Positions 1 to 4,198 of a stretch of 5,672 bases of DNA are shown in pieces; positions within the stretch are counted from its first letter, which is position 1, and every line of letters starts with the position of its first letter. Source of the DNA: PNAI01 sp964575715 (GTDB taxonomy: Bacteria; Pseudomonadota; Alphaproteobacteria; Rhizobiales; Xanthobacteraceae); contig CAZNSG010000099.1 in the NCBI GenBank assembly GCA_964575715.1, positions 1 to 5,672 of the forward strand, written 5' to 3'. The notes beneath the pieces were generated by a model, which had not been told where the DNA came from, searched no databases, and saw nothing but the letters and a program-made list of their open reading frames with translations. Position numbers and translations under genes: made by a program.

Positions 1-2
1 CC

Positions 3-329
3 GTCATTCCTTGGACCGGCACTGCGGCAAATTCATCGCATTCCGAAACGCCGAACCAAGACCCGGTTGAGAACGGCCAGGCTAGTGAAAGCAAACGCGG
101 CCACGAATGCGAATTCTCAGCACCTGGTTACCGTCTGCGGCAACGGTTGCTGACCGGTGGCTTCCTGCGATTGGCGGATATGGACAGCAACCCGTTGGAA
201 CGCCTCGGTCGATATGAAGCCGCTTTGTGGCGTCAATTTTTGCAAGTGCTCTATTCACTCGATCAAGCGAAGTACCATCGTATCGCCGCATTGCGCGGCC
301 GATTTACACCACGCCCGCCGCAATGGTGA
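3..329 (+). CDS. Hypothetical rhizobial repeat-family protein, C-terminal part (5' end outside window)
   Basis: The frame is open from the left edge to the TGA at 327-329, so the true start is probably outside the window. A TTG at 147 is the first start-type codon near the conserved part, but the frame continues upstream without a stop, so that start would be arbitrary. The conserved block (GGFLRLADM, then LERLGRYEAALWRQF, then a basic tail ending RPPQW) matches, from memory, the C-terminus of a family of uncharacterised proteins repeated in Rhizobiales. The upstream part is low in recognisable features and polar. The 60-residue end is homologous to the end of the broken gene at 1442-1965, and the last 23 residues are identical. 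No function is known to me. No signal peptide or membrane segment is visible in the part present. It may be an intact C-terminus or itself a remnant. Confidence 0.5.
   Translation, partial: VIPWTGTAANSSHSETPNQDPVENGQASESKRGHECEFSAPGYRLRQRLLTGGFLRLADMDSNPLERLGRYEAALWRQFLQVLYSLDQAKYHRIAALRGRFTPRPPQW
258..329 (+). repeat. 72-bp exact direct repeat, copy 1
   Basis: This tract is identical over all 72 bases to 1894-1965. It ends exactly at the TGA stop and starts on a codon boundary. The 111 bp just upstream in the two genes are only about 66% identical by my count, and the sequences after the stop do not match. A short hairpin (GCCGC at 285-289 with GCGGC at 295-299) lies inside it. The two copies are in direct orientation and flank the TacAT module. 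Confidence 0.9.
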
Positions 330-514
330 CGCGTCTGGGCAAGGTTCGGGGAGAGCACTTCTTATGTGTGACAAGCTTGGCCTCGGACATTGAAATGAAA
401 TTGGGTTCGTTTCGTAAAAGAGCGAATTGCTTAAGCAGTCCTTTATCTCGAGAAGCTTATCTGTCAGCCGATCCATCCACGGCGCGGGGTCGGTCGGATT
501 GGGGGCGCCGCGAC
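330..514. other. Intergenic spacer upstream of the TacAT promoter
   Basis: No gene is convincing in this 185-bp stretch; open frames across it on both strands lack family resemblance. It contains the 14-mer AAATTGGGTTCGTT (398-411), which recurs exactly in inverted orientation at 3675-3688. A short block around 425-436 (ATTGCTTAAGC) resembles ATTGCTTGAGC downstream of the second family copy near 1970-1980, so part of the spacer may be diverged 3' flank of the same gene family. Confidence 0.5.
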
Positions 515-543
515 TTGCCAAAGTCGTCATTATGACGTACATT
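515..543 (+). promoter_or_regulatory. Sigma70-like promoter of the tacAT operon
   Basis: A -35 box TTGCCA (515-520, five of six to consensus) is followed after exactly 17 bp by a -10 box TACATT (538-543, four of six). The expected start of transcription, near 550, is about 30 nt before the antitoxin ATG. The -10 overlaps the inverted repeat at 542-560, and a second small palindrome lies in the spacer at 525-537. This is the expected layout for an autorepressed toxin-antitoxin promoter. Prediction is by inspection only. Confidence 0.6.
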
Positions 544-560
544 GTACATCCAATGTACAA
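525..560 (+). promoter_or_regulatory. Operator region: two inverted repeats over the tacAT promoter
   Basis: TTGTACATCCAATGTACAA (542-560) is a perfect inverted repeat with 8-bp arms and a 3-bp centre. Just upstream, CGTCATTATGACG (525-537) is a perfect inverted repeat with 6-bp arms and a 1-bp centre. GTACA/GTACAT units occur at 537, 544 and 555, and a further GTAC lies at 577-580 between the ribosome binding site and the start codon. TacA-type antitoxins bind DNA through a ribbon-helix-helix domain and repress their own operon with the toxin as co-repressor, so this is the likely binding site (inference). Confidence 0.6.
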
Positions 561-581
561 ACGAACTCACGGGAGTGTACG

Positions 582-887
582 ATGGCGCGCAAACAAGCAA
601 GAATGGAAAAGCAGCTATCAGCGAAGCTGGAACGCCTCGGGTTCCGGGTCGATGGTCATACCAAGGAGTTAATTGAGCGCGCCGCACAGCTTGAGCGCCG
701 CAAAGTGACAGAATTTTGTTTGGCCGCTCTGACCGACGCAGCACACCGGACAATTACACAACATGAGACACTCGTCCTATCTGACCGCGACCGGAAAGTG
801 TTTTTTGACGTTCTGGTCAATCCACCAGCCGTAAGCGAACGGCTCAAACGGGCGATGGTGGCTCACCGTCGGCGGATTGCCCCCTGA
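582..887 (+). CDS. tacA: TacA-like DUF1778 ribbon-helix-helix antitoxin
   Basis: A 101-residue protein of the DUF1778/TacA family, the antitoxin partner of GNAT toxins. Residues 20-55 hold the ribbon-helix-helix (FRVDGHTKELIERAAQ, then the helix around KVTEFCLAAL). Residues 66-93 (LSDRDRKVFFDVLVNPP and ERLKRA) match the C-terminal segment that in this family wraps the toxin and blocks its active site. The basic N-terminal extension (MARKQARMEK) makes it slightly longer than usual. The ATG at 582 is supported by GGGAG at 571-575, 6 nt upstream. Its TGA (885-887) is immediately followed by the toxin ATG, so the two are surely co-transcribed and perhaps translationally coupled. Expected role: DNA-binding autorepressor and toxin neutraliser in the cytoplasm. 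Family assignment is confident; the symbol is by analogy. Confidence 0.88.
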   Translation: MARKQARMEKQLSAKLERLGFRVDGHTKELIERAAQLERRKVTEFCLAALTDAAHRTITQHETLVLSDRDRKVFFDVLVNPPAVSERLKRAMVAHRRRIAP

Positions 888-1412
888 ATGTCAGCTGCGC
901 CAAAGCCCGACCTCAAGATTGAGCCGCTTGCGTCGCATCACGACCGCGCCAACTTTGCATGTGGGGTCGAGAGTTTGGACCGCTATTTGAAGACGCAGGC
1001 AGGCCAGGATGTGAGGCGCAGAGCCAATGCCGTGTTCGTACTCGTAGACCCAAAGAGCCCCAATCTGATTCTTGGCTATTATACCTTATGCGCGACTGCG
1101 CTTTCCCAGGGCGCGATGCCCTTGGCGGTCCGCAAACATATTCCGTCATATCCGTTGGTGAGCGCGACGCTCATCGGGCGCCTTGCTGTTTCAGAAGTCT
1201 ATCAGGGGAAGGGATTGGGTGGGCTTTTATTAGCCGATGCCGTACAGCGCGCTTTTGTCAGCGCAAACTCCATCGGCTCTTCGATGCTCGTAGTAGATGC
1301 TATCAACGAGCAAGCTGCGGCATTTTACCAAGCGAATGGTTTTGTACGCCTACCAGAATCAATGCGGTTGGTTTTACCAATCAGTTCGATCAAAAAATTG
1401 CTGAAAATTTGA
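888..1412 (+). CDS. tacT: TacT-like GNAT acetyltransferase toxin
   Basis: A 174-residue GCN5-related N-acetyltransferase of the toxin type. Family marks are CGVESLDRYL (25-34), the acetyl-CoA pyrophosphate loop YQGKGLGG (105-112) and the conserved FYQANGF (146-152), whose Tyr147 aligns with the catalytic tyrosine of TacT and AtaT. Characterised relatives acetylate the amino group of aminoacyl-tRNAs, stopping translation; which tRNA this one would attack cannot be told. All core motifs are present and length is normal, so it appears functional. The ATG follows the antitoxin stop with no gap and has no strong binding site of its own beyond sequence inside tacA, which suggests coupling. A broken hypothetical gene begins about 30 bp downstream, and I see no terminator between them. 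Confidence 0.88.
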   Translation: MSAAPKPDLKIEPLASHHDRANFACGVESLDRYLKTQAGQDVRRRANAVFVLVDPKSPNLILGYYTLCATALSQGAMPLAVRKHIPSYPLVSATLIGRLAVSEVYQGKGLGGLLLADAVQRAFVSANSIGSSMLVVDAINEQAAAFYQANGFVRLPESMRLVLPISSIKKLLKI

Positions 1413-1441
1413 TGGCATTGACTGAAGATCTCGATTACTGA

Positions 1442-1965
1442 GACAATCATGGCCTTACCGCCGAAACTGTGATTATCGGAATCGAAGACGCAGCCGAATA
1501 CGGCGCATTCGAATCCGAAATTGTCACCAAATACGACCCGAAATCCGTCGTTGAGCGAGAACTTATTCATCGCATAGCTTCGCTTTTATGGCGGTTGCGG
1601 CGGGCGACTTTAATCGAAACCGGTCTGCTGCGGATCGCATCAGGGCACGCGCAAGATTGTGATGATGGGGCTAATCACCAGGCCGATGCGCCATTGCCGG
1701 CCGCCAACATTCGATGGATTAGTGCTCCGGCAACATCCGAGCAACCAGACAATTAAAATCCGGTCACGGAGACCGCCAGCATGTGATCACGCGACGCTTC
1801 CTGCGGGTAGCTGACATGAGCGGGCAACCTTTGGAACGCGTTGGCCGATACGAGGCCAGTCTGTGGCGGCAGTTCGTGCAGGTGTTTTTCGCGCTCGATC
1901 AAGCGAAGTACCATCGTATCGCCGCATTGCGCGGCCGATTTACACCACGCCCGCCGCAATGGTGA
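1442..1965 (+). pseudogene. Truncated and frameshifted rhizobial hypothetical-family gene (HGLTAETV type)
   Basis: The frame starting after the TGA at 1439-1441 reads NHGLTAETVIIGIEDA, then VERELIHRIASLLWRLRRA. This is the N-terminal and central signature of a repeated uncharacterised rhizobial family, whose members normally have about 30-40 residues rich in Gly, Ala, Arg and Lys before KHGLTAET. Those residues are missing here, so the 5' end was lost at the boundary with the TacAT module. The reading frame stops at 1754-1756, while the family's C-terminal block (ITRRFLRVADM, LERVGRYEASLWRQF) continues in another frame that is open from 1723 to the TGA at 1963-1965. A frameshift between 1723 and 1756 therefore splits the gene. 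A GTG at 1469 and one at 1783 could start fragments, but neither yields the whole family domain. Function unknown. Confidence 0.75.
1894..1965 (+). repeat. 72-bp exact direct repeat, copy 2
   Basis: Identical to 258-329 across 72 bases and ending exactly at the stop codon of the broken gene. Flanking sequence on either side differs from copy 1. Recombination between the two direct copies would remove the whole TacAT module. Confidence 0.9.
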
Positions 1966-1988
1966 ATCATATTGCTTGAGCGCGGATG

Positions 1989-2018
1989 TTCTCCCTGCGT
2001 TCGGGGAGAAGTGATTTT
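1989..2018 (+). terminator. Candidate hairpin terminator downstream of the family gene
   Basis: TTCTCCC (1989-1995) pairs with GGGAGAA (2004-2010) across an 8-nt loop; four bases later comes TTTTT (2014-2018). The T run follows the stem on the plus strand, so it would end transcription coming from the left and protect the convergent brnTA genes. The gap between stem and T run and the modest stem make this tentative. Confidence 0.35.
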
Positions 2019-2276
2019 TCACCGATCGCGCTCCGTAACAGACCGTTCTAAAGCGAGACGGATGTAGCGTTGGTAAGAGACGCCCGCCTTGGCGGCCCGT
2101 CTTTTCACGCTATCGAGCAGACCCTTGGACAGCCGCATGTTCACCCGCTCTGTCTTCGGCTTGAACTCAAAGCGAACGGGCACCATCCCCGACAGATCGT
2201 ATTGCGTCAGATCGGCGGTCGCGACGAAATCCTCGGCGGACTTATCGTTCCGCAATTTTGGTAATTTCTTCCTCAT
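2019..2276 (-). CDS. brnA: BrnA-like antitoxin (CopG/Arc ribbon-helix-helix)
   Basis: An 85-residue antitoxin of the BrnA family. The basic N-terminus (MRKKLPKLRNDKSAEDFV) and the linker with DLSGMVPVRFEF precede a ribbon-helix-helix at residues 43-80 (ERVNMRLSKGLLDSVKRRAA and VSYQRYIRLALE), which is the DNA-binding and dimerising part. The minus-strand ATG at 2276 overlaps the end of brnT by 35 nt, the normal toxin-first arrangement of brnTA. AAGGAGG lies about 12 nt upstream inside brnT, slightly distant but usable. The same frame continues upstream to 2549, but that extension is only the shadow of brnT. The protein looks intact. Because its toxin is damaged at the 5' end, it may be an orphan antitoxin, and its expression may depend on whatever now reads into the truncated brnT. 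Confidence 0.85.
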   Translation of the reverse strand: MRKKLPKLRNDKSAEDFVATADLTQYDLSGMVPVRFEFKPKTERVNMRLSKGLLDSVKRRAAKAGVSYQRYIRLALERSVTERDR

Positions 2277-2556
2277 AATGTGTGACTTCCTCCTTGTGCA
2301 TATAACGGGCGCTAATTGGGTGAACAAACGGCTCATTGCCGCGCTTGCGTAGCGTGAAAACGAGAAAGATATAACGCCCTTTGGCGCTCGTTCCGATGGC
2401 TTTAAACCGCTCCTCCGCTTGCGAATGACGAGGGTCTGGAAAAACGGCGACCGGCATGTGGAACACCGCTTCGATATCAGCAATTGCGACGCTGTGTTTC
2501 CGGCATTTGTTGCGGTTGCCAAGGGCTTCGAGCAATATTCCGAGGCCATTTTCCAA
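2242..2556 (-). pseudogene. brnT: BrnT-like RNase toxin, 5' end replaced by unrelated sequence
   Basis: BrnT toxins are small RelE-like ribonucleases whose N-terminus normally reads like FxWDxxKNxxKHGV. Here the family match starts only at GNRNKCRKHSVAIADIEAVF and then runs to the end: PVAVFPDPRHS, ERFKAIG, YIFLVFTLRKRG and the C-terminal PISARYMHKEEV. Upstream of GNR (near 2520) the reading frame enters the antisense of the RYERR-family tail that starts at 2519, so the first roughly 8-10 residues, including the FxWD motif, are gone. The frame can be extended to a TTG at 2556, giving a 104-residue chimera with a foreign start (MENGLGILLEAL), but no good ribosome binding site or promoter is visible. 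I judge it a 5'-truncated pseudogene, though a chimeric product cannot be excluded. It overlaps brnA by 35 nt. Confidence 0.7.
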
Positions 2557-2640
2557 AACCTGTCGGAGCTGCAGGTGTTAGACCGTTATGAGCGTAGAAT
2601 TTCTTCCCGCCGTGACCGCGCGATCCGACAAATCGCAAAA
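2519..2640 (+). repeat. Direct repeat of the RYERR tail, copy 1
   Basis: Aligns without gaps to 3495-3616 (offset 976 bp) with about 13 differences in 122 bases, roughly 89% identity by hand count. The similarity starts abruptly at CCAAGGGCTTCG, which is also the point where brnT homology stops. After the stop codons both copies carry a similar GAGTG(A/G)TATAAT segment (about 2680-2690 and 3631-3642). Confidence 0.8.
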
Positions 2641-2667
2641 TACAGCGAGCGCAAGGACACTCCATAA
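2519..2667 (+). pseudogene. 3' tail of a RYERR-type rhizobial hypothetical gene, copy 1
   Basis: The plus frame from about 2519 to the TAA at 2665-2667 encodes KGFEQYSEAIFQNLSEL, then VLDRYERRISSRRDRAIRQ, then a polar tail. From memory this is the C-terminal end of small uncharacterised rhizobial proteins (LDRYERRAxSRR). Upstream, the frame runs into antisense brnT and has no family content, so the N-terminal part is missing. It was probably cut by the same event that truncated brnT. The open frame extends left to an ATG at 2419, but that part is a brnT shadow. Not expected to be functional. Confidence 0.55.
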
Positions 2668-2750
2668 AAAAAGGACAATGAGTGATATAATTTCCGTGAT
2701 TGCTCTTTCTTGTCAGAGCTGTGTCGACGGTTTTTTTCAATCGACGTTGG

Positions 2751-3137
2751 TCAGGGTTTATAGATCGGGATACCAAGCGCCCGCGCCCCAGCAAGCAATT
2801 TTTTGTCATAGGTTGCCAGCTTGACCACCTGCCGGCGCGAACGCAGGAACTCGATCGCTGACAGGTGCAGAGCGTCGAGCGTGCGCACGGCTATCGGGAA
2901 AGGTTCCAGGGCACGCGCGAGAACTGGAGGCGCGAGTTCAATCAGTGCCACCCGGCCAATCAATGCTCGCACTTCGTCACCGTGCGAGCGCGCGAGCCCG
3001 CGCGCGTATATTCGGTTCCAAATTTCGTATTCAAGCAGTCGGCTGGATACCAGAAGTTCCTGCCATATCGAATCCGGCAGCGTCTGATCCTCGGTCAGCA
3101 GATAGGCCAAAGCGACCGACGTATCGAGATAGATCAC
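2751..3137 (-). CDS. vapC: VapC-like PIN-domain ribonuclease toxin
   Basis: A 128-residue PIN-domain protein. The acidic residues that hold the catalytic magnesium are all visible: Asp5 in MIYLDTSVAL, a glutamate in LLEYEIWNRI (36 or 38), Asp88 in RTLDALHL and Asp111 in TYDKKL. VapC toxins cut tRNA or rRNA and arrest growth until VapB binds them; the target here is unknown. It starts with GTG at 3137, and the GTGA overlaps the vapB stop by 4 nt, a tight translational coupling typical of vapBC. The length is normal for the family and no damage is seen. A 71-bp fragment about 85% identical to part of this gene lies at 3929-3999. No clear terminator follows the TGA at 2751-2753. Confidence 0.9.
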   Translation of the reverse strand: MIYLDTSVALAYLLTEDQTLPDSIWQELLVSSRLLEYEIWNRIYARGLARSHGDEVRALIGRVALIELAPPVLARALEPFPIAVRTLDALHLSAIEFLRSRRQVVKLATYDKKLLAGARALGIPIYKP

Positions 3138-3424
3138 CGGTTCTCTCGATCGTGCTCAATGTCGTTCATGACATCGCGAAAGGCGAGAACTGGCTTACGC
3201 GGGGGCGGACGACCTGAAGCAAGCGCGGGTGGCAGAACCCATCCCTCGCGAACGGCTTCAGCCAGCAACGAATCGGCGAGCAGTGGACTGCGACCAGGTT
3301 GCGGCGGCCCTATTTCGGCAACCACGCGGTCGCGGTCGGTGACAAGCACAGTTTCGCCGCCGGCAGCAAGGCGAACGTATTCGCTGAGCCTATTCTTGAG
3401 CACTTTGAGTCCAACCGAGCGCAT
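3134..3424 (-). CDS. vapB: VapB-like antitoxin, Phd/YefM type
   Basis: A 96-residue antitoxin. Residues 1-40 (MRSVGLKVLKNRLSEYVRLA, then GETVLVTDRDRVVAEI) are the Phd/YefM DNA-binding and dimerisation fold. The rest, rich in Pro and Arg, is the variable part expected to wrap the PIN toxin. MRSVG aligns with the usual start of the family, so the ATG at 3424 is very likely correct. There is no convincing Shine-Dalgarno sequence. The -10 box of the promoter ends only 6 nt before the ATG, which suggests a leaderless message. It precedes vapC with a 4-nt overlap, and a perfect palindrome upstream is the probable site of autorepression. Confidence 0.88.
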   Translation of the reverse strand: MRSVGLKVLKNRLSEYVRLAAGGETVLVTDRDRVVAEIGPPQPGRSPLLADSLLAEAVREGWVLPPALASGRPPPRKPVLAFRDVMNDIEHDRENR

Positions 3425-3430
3425 TCACCA

Positions 3431-3460
3431 ATGGTAGCTTCCGGAAGCTACATTTGTCAA
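3431..3460 (-). promoter_or_regulatory. vapBC promoter, probably leaderless
   Basis: On the minus strand TTGACA (3460-3455) is a perfect -35 box. After 18 bp comes TACCAT (3436-3431), four of six to the -10 consensus. The hexamer ends 6 nt before the vapB ATG, so the expected transcription start falls on or next to the A of that ATG. The palindromic operator fills the spacer and enters the -10 box. Confidence 0.6.
3434..3451. promoter_or_regulatory. 18-bp perfect palindromic operator of vapBC
   Basis: GTAGCTTCCGGAAGCTAC is a perfect palindrome with 9-bp arms and no spacer. It lies between the -35 and -10 boxes and overlaps the -10. Phd/YefM-type antitoxins commonly autorepress by binding such palindromes, with the toxin modulating affinity; binding here is inferred. 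Confidence 0.7.
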
Positions 3461-3494
3461 CCACAGGCGTCATTACCCGCGGCTGCGATATCGC

Positions 3495-3616
3495 CCAAGG
3501 GCTTCGCGCAATATTCCGAGGCCATTCTCCAAAACCTGTCGGAGCTGCAGGCGCTCGAGCGCTATGAGCGCCGGATTTCTTCCCGCCGTGACCGAGCCAT
3601 CCGACAAATCGCCAAA
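3495..3616 (+). repeat. Direct repeat of the RYERR tail, copy 2
   Basis: Partner of 2519-2640, about 89% identical without gaps. The two copies are direct repeats that flank the vapBC module, so recombination between them could delete or duplicate it. Confidence 0.8.
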
Positions 3617-3625
3617 CGCAAGTAA
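3495..3625 (+). pseudogene. 3' tail of a RYERR-type rhizobial hypothetical gene, copy 2
   Basis: The plus frame to the TAA at 3623-3625 encodes KGFAQYSEAILQNLSEL, then ALERYERRISSRRDRAIRQ and a short basic end KRK. It is the same family tail as at 2519-2667, differing mainly in the last residues. Upstream in the frame lie the vapB operator region and antisense vapB with no family content, so the N-terminal part is missing here too. The fragment is divergent from vapBC and starts about 35 bp behind its -35 box. Confidence 0.5.
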
Positions 3626-4198
3626 AAAGAGAGTGGTATAATAATACCTCATCTGTTTTTGATCGTTTTGGCAGAACGAACCCAATTTTATGACGATATT
3701 GCAAGGCGTTGATTGTCCGATCGATCCCAACTTCCGCGTAGATAGATAAAGACCATGGTCAAGTTCGCCTATGTGTTGATCGTAAGTCTCAAGGAGGCGG
3801 CAGCTCATGCCGGCGGCCGCAAAGTGCGAAAGATGTGTGTCACCAAGGTGGAAACGCGTGGTGTAACAGCGATCCGCCGTTCCATGCGAATCTCGGCACA
3901 CCGCTTTGCCGTGACCTATCGTATTGCGCTTGCCAGCTTGACCGGCTGACGGTGCGAACGCAGAAATTCGCTCGCTGACTGGTGCAGAACATCGAGCGTG
4001 ACGTCCCGATGCAAGAGCGCTAAACGGCCGCTGCCATCAAAGCAGTGATTGCGCCAAAGCGCGCCAACGAGATGAAGAAAATTCGAATTGCAGTCGATGC
4101 CTTTGTTTTCTAGCGTCACTAAAGTCGTTTTATAGCTCTGTTCCTTCCCGCTAGTTCTATGCAAAGTATAACGCTACAGTCGTAGTCAGAGTGGAACC
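3626..4198. other. Gene-poor spacer between the VapBC region and the decarboxylase gene
   Basis: About 570 bp with no complete gene that I can support. It holds an AT-rich inverted repeat GGTATAATAATACC (3635-3648) followed by a T run, the inverted copy of a 14-mer (3675-3688), an AAGGAGG (3791-3797) that precedes only a 19-codon frame, and the vapC fragment at 3929-3999. A plus frame at 3755-3949 has fair codon use but no recognisable family, and its end overlaps the vapC fragment. The stretch 4000-4198 shows nothing beyond a TATAAC at 4167-4172 that lacks a good -35 partner. Confidence 0.5.
3929..3999 (-). pseudogene. Internal fragment of a second vapC (PIN toxin remnant)
   Basis: The minus strand reads TLDVLHQSASEFLRSHRQPVKLA, clearly matching TLDALHLSAIEFLRSRRQVVKLA in the intact VapC at 2751-3137. 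At DNA level 60 of 71 positions agree with 2812-2882 by hand count. The match stops on both sides: the TYDKKL motif expected next is replaced by SAIR and a stop, and the upstream region shows no N-terminal PIN motifs. It is a dead fragment of a related but distinct vapC rather than a fresh copy of the neighbour. Confidence 0.75.

Noticed and set aside
959..1441. Plus-strand frame of 160 codons overlapping tacT
   Set aside because: It is an alternative frame of the clear GNAT toxin gene and shows no recognisable domain.
2019..2549. Long minus-strand frame of 176 codons including brnA
   Set aside because: Only the last 85 residues match the BrnA family; the upstream half is the out-of-frame shadow of brnT, so the start at 2276 was chosen.
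2865..3437. Plus-strand frame of 190 codons opposite vapBC
   Set aside because: It is antisense to well-supported vapB and vapC, rich in Arg and Ser and without family resemblance.
3631..3660. AT-rich hairpin GGTATAATAATACC followed by a T run as a terminator
   Set aside because: The stem is short and AT-rich with an 11-base gap containing few Ts before the T run; too weak to call.
3791..3866. Strong Shine-Dalgarno AAGGAGG followed by an ATG at 3807
   Set aside because: The frame ends after 19 codons with no recognisable peptide; a chance match is likely.
3473..3901. Minus-strand frame of 142 codons
   Set aside because: Its end is antisense to the RYERR tail, and the rest has no family match, so it is a chance frame.
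3755..3949. Plus-strand frame of 64 codons with acceptable codon use
   Set aside because: No family is recognised, there is no ribosome binding site at its ATG, and its end overlaps the vapC fragment on the other strand.
4167..4172. TATAAC as the -10 box of a uxs promoter
   Set aside because: No acceptable -35 hexamer occurs 16-18 bp upstream.
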